Source: an uncultured Lachnospiraceae bacterium (lineage in GTDB: Bacteria > Bacillota > Clostridia > Lachnospirales > Lachnospiraceae). Taken from it: a stretch of 15,533 nt of DNA. The translations under genes and the position numbers were made by a program. The notes beneath the pieces were generated by a model. It was not told where the DNA came from, searched no databases, and saw only the letters and a program-made list of their open reading frames with translations. Below are positions 1 through 6,597 of the stretch, one piece after another. Within the stretch, counting starts at the first letter, position 1; the number at the start of each line of letters is the position of its first letter. Location of the stretch: NCBI GenBank assembly GCA_910579425.1, contig CAJTVL010000090.1, forward strand, positions 1 to 15,533, in the 5' to 3' direction.

Positions 1-151
1 GAAGTCCCTTTCTTATTTGTATTTGTTTTGTCACCCCTCCGCACTATCCAACATCAGCGGCGCATATAAATTTATTATAAAAATTGAAACTTTTCAGGCG
101 ACGAAAAAATCTATATAGTAAAAGAACAAAACAGAAAGGTGCGAACCTGTT
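1..151. other. Upstream region of the sigma factor operon
   Basis: Bases 1-84 hold no convincing coding sequence on either strand; the stretch from about 61 to 84 is AT-rich. The end of any upstream gene is not visible. The only recognisable elements are the ECF-type promoter at 85-114 and the sigma factor's ribosome binding site (AAAGGT at 135-140), 11 bases before the ATG at 152. Confidence 0.5.
85..114 (+). promoter_or_regulatory. Candidate autoregulatory ECF sigma promoter
   Basis: TGAAAC at 85-90, continued by TTTT, matches the -35 element typical of SigV/SigW-type and related clostridial ECF promoters. After 17 bases comes AATCTAT at 108-114, which resembles the TCTA portion of the CGTCTA -10 element but lacks the CG. 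The element sits 38 bases upstream of an ECF sigma gene, and such genes usually transcribe themselves. The -35 match is seen in the sequence; the assignment to this sigma factor is inferred. Confidence 0.55.
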
Positions 152-652
152 ATGAAACAAATTTTATATGAAAGGCTGATCCAATATATCCTTGAAAATC
201 AAGACCGGTTTTATAGAGTGGCTTATAGTTACACCAGGCATCAGGAGGACGCTCTTGATGTTGTACAGAATGCAGTCTGCAAAGCGCTTGAAGCACATGA
301 AAGCATAAAGAATGAAGACGCAATCAAAACCTGGTTTTACAGAATATTAATTAATGAATGCCTGACGGTAATAAAAAAGCGAAAGAGGTTTTTGCTGACC
401 GATGATGTTTTGGAACGGGAGGAGGTGTATTACGAAAAGGGTTATGAGCAAGATGGTGGTATGGAAAAAGAACTGGACAGCCTGGAACTCGATGTACAGG
501 GAATTATTAAACTCCGTTTTTTTGAAGAAATGTCTTTGAAGGAGATTTCCCGTATTACCGGATTAAATTTGAATACAGTGAAAACAAAGCTCTATCGAGG
601 CATAAAACAATTAAAAGAAAATATGCGGGAGGCGGAATTATGGGTAAATTAG
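152..652 (+). CDS. ECF RNA polymerase sigma factor, SigV-like
   Basis: This 166-residue sigma-70 family protein has only regions 2 and 4, the ECF layout. Region 2 spans about residues 15-80 and includes the DALDVVQNAV stretch and the TWFYRILINEC segment typical of region 2.3-2.4. Region 4 spans about 108-158 with a helix-turn-helix (SLKEISRITGLNLNTVKTKL) and the closing YRGIKQLK. It directs RNA polymerase to stress promoters and is presumably held inactive at the membrane by the next gene product, whose start overlaps this gene by 13 bases, a sign of translational coupling. The SigV label rests on the DUF3298 anti-sigma partner rather than on alignment. Length is normal for the family. The upstream TGAAAC promoter suggests autoregulation. 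Confidence 0.93.
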   Translation: MKQILYERLIQYILENQDRFYRVAYSYTRHQEDALDVVQNAVCKALEAHESIKNEDAIKTWFYRILINECLTVIKKRKRFLLTDDVLEREEVYYEKGYEQDGGMEKELDSLELDVQGIIKLRFFEEMSLKEISRITGLNLNTVKTKLYRGIKQLKENMREAELWVN

Positions 653-1530
653 AAGCAATGAAGGAAAGATATGACCAGATCATGATTCCGGAGGAGCTTA
701 ATATCCGGATACAGCAGGAGATAGAGAAGTCAAGGCGCAGACAGGAACAAAAAGGGCGTGCCGGCAGCCGCCACAGACTCAGAAGGACGGTACGAAGTAT
801 GGAAGCAATGGCTGCGGCGGCATGTATTCTCTTCACGGCGGCGCTGAATACGAGCCCGGTATTTGCAAAAGAGGCGGGAGAGCTTCCGGTGATCGGAGGG
901 CTGGCACGGATACTGACTTTCCGCGCTTACGAAACGGAAAAGGATGACATAGCAGTGTCTGTGGAAATCCCGACGATTGAGATGATCGCAGAGGATACCG
1001 GAATAACGGTGGACGAGATCAATCAGGAAATCCTTGCCCGCTGTAACCAGTATGCCGATGATGCCATCCTGCGTGCGCAGGAATACAGGACAGCTTTTCT
1101 GGAGACAGGCGGGACGCCGGAGGAATGGGCGGAGCATGATATAAAGATCACTGTCGGCTATGAGATAAAACAGCAGGGCAATGATTTTCTTTCCTTTGTT
1201 GTGAGGGGGAGTGAAAACTGGACAAACGCCTATAGTGAATCAAAATATTACAACTTGGATTTAAGTACGGGCAAAATTGTCACGTTAAGGGATATGCTGG
1301 GCGACGATTATATGGAAATGGCAGACCAAAGCATCAGGGAGCAGATTGCCGAAAGGCAGAGGGCAGGAGAAGTATTTTTCACAGCAGAGGAAGGAGGTTT
1401 TGCAGGGATTTCGGAGGAGGTGAAGTTCTATATTAACGGGAATAACCGTCCGGTCATTGTTTTTGAGAAATATGAAATTGCACCCGGTTCATCGGGAGAA
1501 ATTGAATTTGAAATTACAGGAGGAAATTAA
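640..1530 (+). CDS. RsiV-like transmembrane anti-sigma factor (DUF3298)
   Basis: This 296-residue protein has a cytoplasmic N-terminus of about 53 residues rich in Arg and Lys, one membrane segment at about 54-70, and a large extracytoplasmic domain. The C-terminus carries the DUF3298 signature FEKYEIAPGSSG, as in Bacillus subtilis RsiV (285 residues), which binds SigV and is cleaved when lysozyme binds. A plausible signal peptidase site follows the membrane segment (VFA at 74-76, then KE); in RsiV such a site is where regulated cleavage begins. The gene has its own GGGAGG site at 627-632 and overlaps the sigma gene. The family call is firm. Lysozyme as ligand is inferred from the family, and a central segment with a PTIEM motif may differ from RsiV. 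Confidence 0.88.
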   Translation: MGKLEAMKERYDQIMIPEELNIRIQQEIEKSRRRQEQKGRAGSRHRLRRTVRSMEAMAAAACILFTAALNTSPVFAKEAGELPVIGGLARILTFRAYETEKDDIAVSVEIPTIEMIAEDTGITVDEINQEILARCNQYADDAILRAQEYRTAFLETGGTPEEWAEHDIKITVGYEIKQQGNDFLSFVVRGSENWTNAYSESKYYNLDLSTGKIVTLRDMLGDDYMEMADQSIREQIAERQRAGEVFFTAEEGGFAGISEEVKFYINGNNRPVIVFEKYEIAPGSSGEIEFEITGGN

Positions 1531-1531
1531 A

Positions 1532-2098
1532 ATGAGAAAGAAAATGAAAAGCATGGTAGTTACGGTTCTGAGTCTGGCTCTGACAGGAGCGGTTCTGACG
1601 GGATGCGGAGAAAGCAGTCAGTCCCGTCAGGAAATACAACAGGATATTCCTGGGAGTGGAACAGAGGAAACACAGCAGGAGACGTCTGCGGAAGTGGCAG
1701 GGGAAGAGACTGCGGAGGTGGAAACAGCAGAACAGCCGGCGCAGGCATCAGAAGGATATGAGGACAACTTTGCGGTTGACCGCGAAGCGGCGAAGGAATT
1801 TGCCGGGAAAGTTAAGGACGCAGCCGCCAAAAAAGATTTGGATGCCCTTGCAGGGCTGACTGCGTTTCCGGTCTATGTGGGCCTGCCGGATGTGGGAGTG
1901 GTAGAGACAAAGGAAGACTTCTTGGAGCTTGGCGCAGATACGGTGTTCACGGATGAACTGCTTGAATCCATAGAGAAGGCCGACATTGACAATATGCAGC
2001 CAAGTATGGCAGGATTTTCCGTTTCAGACGGAGGGACGGCAAACATAAACTTTGGCGTGGCAGACGGGGTACTGGCAATCAACGGAATTAATTATTGA
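1532..2098 (+). CDS. Secreted lipoprotein of the sigma factor operon
   Basis: This 188-residue protein begins with a lipoprotein signal: a basic start (MRKKMK), a hydrophobic stretch, then the lipobox LTGC with the lipidated Cys at residue 25. An acidic, Gln/Glu/Thr-rich linker follows to about residue 75, then a compact domain of about 110 residues ending in LAINGINY. The domain has the look of a small NTF2-like or DUF4878-type fold, but I cannot name the family firmly. The start at 1532 is chosen over an upstream in-frame ATG at 1457 because AGGAGG (1518-1523) lies 8 bases before it and the signal peptide begins there. It follows the anti-sigma gene with no gap and is likely co-expressed, so it may protect the envelope or tune sensing at the membrane surface (inference). 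Confidence 0.85.
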   Translation: MRKKMKSMVVTVLSLALTGAVLTGCGESSQSRQEIQQDIPGSGTEETQQETSAEVAGEETAEVETAEQPAQASEGYEDNFAVDREAAKEFAGKVKDAAAKKDLDALAGLTAFPVYVGLPDVGVVETKEDFLELGADTVFTDELLESIEKADIDNMQPSMAGFSVSDGGTANINFGVADGVLAINGINY

Positions 2099-2141
2099 TA
2101 TTGCCAGAGGGGATTTGGTCCTTTTAGCCAGATAGAATCCG

Positions 2142-2150
2142 TGCTATACT
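2142..2150 (+). promoter_or_regulatory. Candidate extended -10 promoter
   Basis: TGCTATACT is an extended -10 element (TGn followed by TATACT at 2145-2150). No good -35 lies 17 bases upstream, which is acceptable for extended -10 promoters. It sits 75 bases before the DUF5655 gene in the 126-base gap after the lipoprotein operon. I see no clear terminator in that gap. Confidence 0.45.
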
Positions 2151-2224
2151 GTATAAAACAGATTGGAGGGTGACAGTCGGGGAATCACCCGTAGATCTAG
2201 GAAAGTTTTTGGAAGGTGCGGAGA

Positions 2225-2605
2225 ATGGGACAGGATGTATTATGTTTTTTCGATAAAAAACCACAGGCGCTGCCGCTGTATGAGGCTTTTGAACAAAAAG
2301 TTTTATCAGAGGTGGACGGCGTGAAAGTAAAAGTACAGAAAACACAAATCGCTTTTTCAAACAGGCATAATTTTGTCTTTGTTTCTTTCCTGCCTGTGCG
2401 GAAAGCAAAGGAGCGGCCGGAGGTCTATATTGTTGTGACCTTCGGGCTCGGGTACTGTGCAGAGTCTCCGCGAATAGATGGGGCGGTGGAGCCGTACCCC
2501 GGACGCTGGACTCACCATGTCCTGATCTCCGGGACAGGGGAAATTGATGATGAGCTGATGGGGTGGGTAAAGGAAGCCGCCGCTTTTTCGAACGGCAAAC
2601 ACTGA
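2225..2605 (+). CDS. DUF5655 domain protein
   Basis: This 126-residue soluble protein has no signal peptide or membrane segment. The segment with EPYPGRWTHHVLIS followed by EIDDELMGWVKEA is characteristic of DUF5655, a small domain found alone or attached to nuclease-like or DNA-related proteins and without an established activity. The N-terminus (FFDKKP, then LYEAFEQKV) also fits the family. The ATG at 2225 is preferred over an in-frame GTG at 2216 because GGAAGG at 2211-2216 lies 8 bases upstream of the ATG. The gene is probably first in a short operon with the DUF2200 gene 67 bases downstream. Confidence 0.8.
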   Translation: MGQDVLCFFDKKPQALPLYEAFEQKVLSEVDGVKVKVQKTQIAFSNRHNFVFVSFLPVRKAKERPEVYIVVTFGLGYCAESPRIDGAVEPYPGRWTHHVLISGTGEIDDELMGWVKEAAAFSNGKH

Positions 2606-2672
2606 TCCGGTCAGCAGACGCCGATCCGGTCGGGGCGGCAGAAGCGGTGCAGGGCACAGGGAGGTGTATTGT

Positions 2673-3023
2673 ATGGAAAATGAGAAAGTATATCAGATGG
2701 ATTTTTCAAAGGTGTATGGCCTTCTTGTCAAAAAGGCGGAGAGGAAGAAAAGGACAAGGCAGGAGGTTGATGAGATAATCCGGTGGCTTACCGGATACAG
2801 CCAGCCGGATCTGGAGGGGATGCTGGGGCAGACGGTTGCTTACGGTGACTTTTTTCGGAATGCCCCGAAATTAAATGAGAACAGGAAGCTGATCAAGGGC
2901 GTGGTCTGCGGCGTCAGGGTGGAGGAGATCGAAGAACCGTTGATGCGGGAGATCCGTTATCTGGATAAACTGGTTGACGAGCTTGCCAGAGGGAAAGATA
3001 TGGGAAAAATATTGCGTAAGTAG
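2673..3023 (+). CDS. DUF2200 family protein
   Basis: This 116-residue protein matches DUF2200: an opening such as VYQMDFSKVYGLLVKKAERK, a central WLTGY segment, the FFRNAPKLNENRKLIKG block and a C-terminal REIRYLDKLVDELARG. The family is widespread in bacteria as a stand-alone cytoplasmic protein of unknown function. The ATG at 2673 is chosen because GGGAGG (2659-2664) lies 8 bases upstream; an in-frame GTG at 2664 overlaps that site. Length is normal for the family and the C-terminus (KILRK) is intact. It probably shares a transcript with the DUF5655 gene, though a functional link is not known. Confidence 0.85.
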   Translation: MENEKVYQMDFSKVYGLLVKKAERKKRTRQEVDEIIRWLTGYSQPDLEGMLGQTVAYGDFFRNAPKLNENRKLIKGVVCGVRVEEIEEPLMREIRYLDKLVDELARGKDMGKILRK

Positions 3024-3228
3024 ATACAGGGTATCTAATGAGCTTTTTACACAGGCATTGGTAAAATGTCTGCTTTCCAAAAGAGGGACAGGAAAGCTGC
3101 GGGCATTTGAAAAGGGAACCGGCAAAAAGGGGATAAAAAAGTAAAATTTGCAGATATTATGGTTGAAAATGGACATGTTGTTGACCGAGGACAGATGTTT
3201 ATGACATAGAAAGGAAAGCAGGAAACCT
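3024..3228. other. Intergenic region with a protein-like unstarted frame
   Basis: About 205 bases separate the DUF2200 and DUF255 genes. A plus-strand frame from 3016 to the TAA at 3142-3144 has no ATG but reads like real protein (RYRVSNELFTQALVKCLLSK in its first half). It may be the worn tail of a lost gene or chance. No terminator hairpin with a U tract is obvious. The second half is AT-rich and could hold a promoter, but I cannot place one convincingly. Confidence 0.3.
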
Positions 3229-5241
3229 ATGAGCAACCATTTAGCGAATCAGAGCAGTCCGTATCTGCTGCAGCACGCCTCTAATCCGGTAGACTGGTAT
3301 CCCTGGGGCGAAGAAGCCTTTGAAAAAGCGCGGAAAGAGGATAAGCCGGTTTTTTTGAGTATTGGCTACAGCACCTGTCACTGGTGCCATGTGATGGCCC
3401 GGGAAAGCTTCGAGAGTGAGGAGACTGCCAGGATACTGAACCGGTATTTTGTCTCTGTCAAGGTTGACAGAGAGGAGCGCCCGGATATTGACAGCGTGTA
3501 TATGTCTGTCTGCCAGGCGCTTTCGGGAAGCGGCGGGTGGCCCATGAGCATTTTTATGACGGCAGGGCAGAAGCCCTTTTTTGCAGGCACCTATTTCCCG
3601 CCTGTGTCACGGCACGGGATGACCGGTTTTCGGGAACTGCTTCTTGCGATTGCAGAAAAATGGGAGAATGATAGGGGAAGGCTGCTTCAGGCAGCGGAAA
3701 GCATTGTGGCGCAGATCAGCGCAGGCCAGAATAATAGAAAGGAATCCCAGCACACCGGTGAGACAGGGGAAAGGATTGATGAAAGTCTGCCTGAACGGGC
3801 AGTTGAAATATTTTCAGGGAGCTTTGATGCGCGGTATGGCGGATTCGGGCAGGCGCCCAAGTTTCCTGTGCCGCACAATCTTCTTTTTCTGATGCTGTAT
3901 GCGTATCTGCGGGAGGAGGATGCCAAGGAGCTGAAAGGCAATGAGTTGTTTGGGCAGGTGCAGGTGACACTGGAACGCATGAGGCGGGGTGGAATTTTTG
4001 ACCAGATCGGTTATGGATTTTCGCGTTACTCTACGGACCGGTTTTATCTGGTGCCCCATTTTGAGAAGATGCTGTACGACAATGCCCTGCTGATCATGGC
4101 ATATGCTGTGGCATACCGCCTGTCGAAAGAAGCAGCCTTCCGGCAGACGGCAGAGGAGACGGCGGCCTATATTTTAAGGGAGATGACAGGAGAAAAGGGG
4201 GAATTTTATTCCGCGCAGGATGCCGACAGTGACGGTGAAGAGGGGAAGTTCTATGTGTGGAGTGTGAAAGAGGTATGTGAGGTATTGGGAAAAGAGAGGG
4301 GCAGGCAGTTATGCGAGTACTTTAATATTACTGAGAAGGGCAATTTTGAGGGGAAAAATATTCCCAATCTGCTAAGCGGAAATGAAATCTCGGATCGATT
4401 TGAAGAGGAGAGGAAGCTTTTGTATTATCACCGTGAGCTGCGGACAAGGCCCCACCTTGACGATAAGATCCTCACGGCATGGAATGCGCTCATGATCTGC
4501 GCCATGTGCTTTCTCTACCGGGTCACCGGAAAGAGGGACTATCTTTCCGCGGCCGAAAGAGCGGAGAGATTTCTTGCAGGGCAGCTCATGGAAGGCAATC
4601 TATTATATGTGGGCTGCCGGGAGGGCGTGCGTTTCGGAAAAGGGTTTCTGGATGAGTATGCTTATACGGCGGCAGCCTATCTTTCCCTTTATGATGCGAC
4701 GGCGGATCAGGGATATTTGAATCGTGCGCAGGCCCTGTGCAAGGAGGCTGAGATACAGTTTGCTGATGAGAAAGGCGGGTATTTTTTGTATGGAAAACGA
4801 AACGGTGAGCTGATTATGAGGCCTAAAGAGACCTATGACGGGGCTTTGCCTAGCGGTAACGCAGTTATGGCCTACGTTCTGGTGCGTCTGTCCCAGCTTG
4901 GGAAGTCAGAAGACATAGCCGCAGATGAGCTGGCTGCTGAGAAACAGCTTGCCTTTCTGTCCGCAGAGGCGGCATCTTATCCTGCGGGGCACAGCATGTT
5001 CCTGATCGCCCTGCTTTATGATCGCTATCCGCCGCAGAGAATTACCGTGGTGCTGGATGGAAAAGACAGCGTGCAGCAGATAATGGCACAGATGCCCCTG
5101 TATGCGTCGGTCACGGTTTTAGAGCGGGAGAGCGCAGAATATCCCCTGCTCCATGGCAGCACCACTTATTATGTCTGCAAAGGCCATACCTGTCTGCCCC
5201 CAACCAATCGATTACCCTGCCATATGCGACCCGAACAGTAA
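3229..5241 (+). CDS. yyaL: Thioredoxin-fold DUF255 protein, YyaL type
   Basis: This 670-residue protein matches the YyaL / spermatogenesis-associated protein 20 family. The N-terminal 165 residues or so are the DUF255 thioredoxin-like domain, opening with the hallmark NHLANQSSPYLLQHASNPVD and carrying a CHWC redox-type motif (Cys50, Cys53). The rest resembles an alpha/alpha-barrel like those of glycosidases or epimerases, including FDQIGYGFSRYSTD, PHFEKMLYDNA and DDKILTAWNALM. No signal peptide is visible, so it is probably cytosolic. The precise reaction of the family is unsettled. The ATG at 3229 matches the family start; a weak AGGA site lies just upstream. The last 15 or so residues after CKGHTCLPPT look unlike the usual ending and could reflect a late frameshift. 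Confidence 0.93.
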   Translation: MSNHLANQSSPYLLQHASNPVDWYPWGEEAFEKARKEDKPVFLSIGYSTCHWCHVMARESFESEETARILNRYFVSVKVDREERPDIDSVYMSVCQALSGSGGWPMSIFMTAGQKPFFAGTYFPPVSRHGMTGFRELLLAIAEKWENDRGRLLQAAESIVAQISAGQNNRKESQHTGETGERIDESLPERAVEIFSGSFDARYGGFGQAPKFPVPHNLLFLMLYAYLREEDAKELKGNELFGQVQVTLERMRRGGIFDQIGYGFSRYSTDRFYLVPHFEKMLYDNALLIMAYAVAYRLSKEAAFRQTAEETAAYILREMTGEKGEFYSAQDADSDGEEGKFYVWSVKEVCEVLGKERGRQLCEYFNITEKGNFEGKNIPNLLSGNEISDRFEEERKLLYYHRELRTRPHLDDKILTAWNALMICAMCFLYRVTGKRDYLSAAERAERFLAGQLMEGNLLYVGCREGVRFGKGFLDEYAYTAAAYLSLYDATADQGYLNRAQALCKEAEIQFADEKGGYFLYGKRNGELIMRPKETYDGALPSGNAVMAYVLVRLSQLGKSEDIAADELAAEKQLAFLSAEAASYPAGHSMFLIALLYDRYPPQRITVVLDGKDSVQQIMAQMPLYASVTVLERESAEYPLLHGSTTYYVCKGHTCLPPTNRLPCHMRPEQ

Positions 5242-5299
5242 CTCTTTGTCGTACTGTGTCATAATCTGATAGAAAAGGTATGCTTGAAGGTAATGATTG

Positions 5300-5773
5300 A
5301 TGGCATTTAGAAACTATAAACCGGAAATAGGTACGATTGTCAATGTCATGCGAGGGAATGACTGCTGCAGCCAGACCATGACGCTTCGTACAGATAATGG
5401 AATTGTAAATTTTATAATAACGTCGGACACGAAGGTGATCGACAACAGACAGATGCGGCCGGGCCTTTGGGTGGCGGCATTTTATGATGCGAGCCTTCCG
5501 GTGCCGTTGATTTTTCCGCCGCAATATCAGGCGAAGCTTGTCACGATTCTTGGCAGGGAGGAACAGATCATGCTGAACGAATTTGACCGTAATCTGACAG
5601 CCAGAGATAACTCCCTACAGCTTAATATTGCAGGAAACACGAATATTGAAACACTCAACGGACAGAGCGTAAACTGCAGTCTTGGAAATCAGACACTGCT
5701 GGTTTATTATACGGTGACGACCCGGAGTATCCCTCCGCAGACGACGCCGAGGAGGATAGTGGTTCTTTGCTGA
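5300..5773 (+). CDS. Unrecognised conserved-looking protein
   Basis: I do not recognise the family with certainty. The 157-residue product has no signal peptide, membrane segment or catalytic motif that I can identify. Its first half reads as a compact beta-rich unit (GTIVNVMRGNDCCSQTM, then VNFIITSDTKVIDN and MRPGLWVAAFYDAS), which could be an OB-like barrel; the PPQYQAKLV segment closes it. The second half is rich in Asn, Gln and Thr and alternates hydrophobic residues as beta strands do, ending in Pro/Arg-rich IPPQTTPRR. GAAGG at 5286-5290 is 9 bases before the ATG at 5300; a TTG at 5297 is an alternative. It lies 58 bases after the DUF255 gene and ends just before the long hairpin at 5779-5876. 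Confidence 0.7.
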   Translation: MAFRNYKPEIGTIVNVMRGNDCCSQTMTLRTDNGIVNFIITSDTKVIDNRQMRPGLWVAAFYDASLPVPLIFPPQYQAKLVTILGREEQIMLNEFDRNLTARDNSLQLNIAGNTNIETLNGQSVNCSLGNQTLLVYYTVTTRSIPPQTTPRRIVVLC

Positions 5774-5778
5774 TTTTG

Positions 5779-5876
5779 TTCTCGGCTGTCCTGGGACGGA
5801 GTATTATAGTGAATGCCAAAGATTGTTGTTTTTGGCGTTTACTATAACATACAGTCCGCCCCGGGACGGCCCGGAG
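5779..5876 (+). repeat. Long two-tier imperfect hairpin
   Basis: Two nested inverted repeats stack into one structure. The outer arms 5784-5800 and 5855-5871 pair at 16 of 17 positions, including two G-U pairs. The inner arms 5804-5820 and 5831-5847 pair at all 17 positions, including two G-U pairs, around a 10-base loop (5821-5830). A small internal loop with an ACAG bulge (5851-5854) joins the tiers. Four of the five deviations from perfect symmetry are G-U when read on the plus strand, while only one would be on the minus strand, so the plus-strand transcript folds best. It could be a strong 3' end for the upstream gene, a structured RNA or a small mobile palindromic element. No U tract follows. 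Confidence 0.6.
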
Positions 5877-5934
5877 AACTCCCTGTTTCCATGCCCTTGG
5901 ACTTGTGGTCAATGGTTACACTGATGTGCAGACA

Positions 5935-5981
5935 TGCCGCAGAGAATCTTCCCGTCTGAAGGACGGGCCTTTCTTGCGGCA
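5935..5981. repeat. Second hairpin, GC-rich
   Basis: TGCCGCA at 5935-5941 pairs with TGCGGCA at 5975-5981. Inside it, CCCGTC at 5951-5956 pairs with GACGGG at 5962-5967 around a 5-base loop. The arms between are only partly complementary. There is no U tract on either strand, so a simple intrinsic terminator is unlikely. It lies 58 bases after the larger hairpin. Confidence 0.4.
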
Positions 5982-5988
5982 ATGAAAA

Positions 5989-6143
5989 ATGAAAAAACGT
6001 GTTGAATTGAAGAACAGTGGCGGCCCAAGGATCTTTTGGTTACCTTCAGAATGTATCAGTTGAATTTCGATGAAAAGGATCACAGTGTTTTCAGAAAATA
6101 TTGGGACAATTCTGCTGTGCATTTTGTGGAGACAGAATTGTTA
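5989..6143 (+). pseudogene. Short unrecognised coding remnant, apparently frameshifted
   Basis: From the ATG at 5989 one frame reads MKKRVELKNSGGPRIFWLP and stops soon after (TGA near 6056). A second plus-strand frame overlaps it and, from the ATG at 6051, reads MYQLNFDEKDHSVFRKYWDN and onward to the TGA at 6141-6143. Both segments have protein-like composition, and one frameshift would join them into a single product of about 50 residues. I do not recognise the family. No ribosome binding site is convincing. It may be the head of a gene cut off where the GNAT remnant begins on the other strand. Confidence 0.3.
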
Positions 6144-6341
6144 TGAAACTAAGAAGAAAATATGGATACATTTGAATTGTTTAACAATGGAAAGCTGTTT
6201 ATCAAGCCATTCCTGCACTTCCGCATCGTTGAAGGCGCCCTCATAGGCATACATTGTTTTTTCATCCTGTAATATTTTGCACAGGGAATTGAAATCAGCC
6301 TGATTCATTTCCCTGAGATATAATCTCTCTGTTTCCAGAAT
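6141..6341 (-). pseudogene. Truncated GNAT acetyltransferase remnant
   Basis: Read on the minus strand from 6341, the sequence gives ILETERLYLREMNQADFNSL and then an ILQDEKTMYAYEGAF and EVQEWLDKQL stretch. This is the N-terminal quarter of a RimJ/RimL-type GNAT N-acetyltransferase, which normally runs to about 170-190 residues. The frame leaves recognisable homology near 6180 and stops at 6141-6143, so the acetyl-CoA binding core is missing. The start is also damaged: the codon before Ile is TAG, and an ATG just upstream is in another frame. It is therefore a dead fragment. Its AT-rich surroundings fit a decaying region. Confidence 0.7.
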
Positions 6342-6437
6342 CTATCATCAATATCATTTTCCCAATATTTAACAGACAATGACCTTTTTTGCCTCCATAC
6401 CGTGAAGCCTCAAAGTGTTTTTCAGGAATGCGATTTT
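6342..6437. other. AT-rich spacer without a recognisable gene
   Basis: Together with the flanking remnants this forms a gap of more than 800 bases without an intact gene (5774-6597). On the minus strand some short stretches read like protein, for example IPEKHFEASRYGGKKGHC, but none has a start, a binding site or a family that I recognise. Bases 6455-6597, apart from the -10 box, form the untranslated leader of the ABC operon and show no obvious strong fold. Confidence 0.3.
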
Positions 6438-6470
6438 TGTAACCACAATGTAACATCTTTCAGCTATGAT
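6438..6470 (+). promoter_or_regulatory. Promoter with TGTAAC direct repeat, candidate response regulator site
   Basis: TGTAAC occurs at 6438-6443 and again at 6449-6454, exactly 11 bases apart, about one helical turn. OmpR-family regulators typically bind such direct repeats as dimers. A good -10 box, TATGAT, lies at 6465-6470, so the repeat covers the place of the -35 box (about 6442-6447), which itself is poor. That is the arrangement of an activator-dependent promoter. The ABC operon begins at 6598 and contains an OmpR-family regulator, so autoregulation is the simplest reading (inference). Confidence 0.55.
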
Positions 6471-6597
6471 AGATTCACCGGATAAGCTACAGGCTGTAGA
6501 TTTTCAGCAAACCCCACTTTTTGATATAAAAATATCGGGAAAGCATCCTGTTCGCCTATCGTGGTACAAGTCAAAAAAATAAGGAGCAACAGATATT

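Noticed and set aside
1457..1531. Upstream in-frame ATG that would lengthen the lipoprotein by 25 residues
   Set aside because: It lies within the anti-sigma gene and would bury the signal peptide; the strong AGGAGG and the lipoprotein signal both point to the ATG at 1532.
2099..2130. Possible terminator after the lipoprotein gene (AGGGGA with TCCTTT)
   Set aside because: The stem is six pairs with two G-U and the T run is only four bases; too weak to call.
2604..2631. GATCCGGTC repeated at 2604-2612 and 2623-2631
   Set aside because: Only two 9-base copies in a GC-rich spacer and no link to a promoter; probably chance.
2124..2657. Minus-strand open frame of 177 codons
   Set aside because: It overlaps the DUF5655 gene and is Pro/Ser/Arg-rich in the way of antisense frames; no family features.
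5935..5981. Second hairpin as an intrinsic terminator
   Set aside because: No run of T follows on the plus strand or on the minus strand, and the stem is interrupted.
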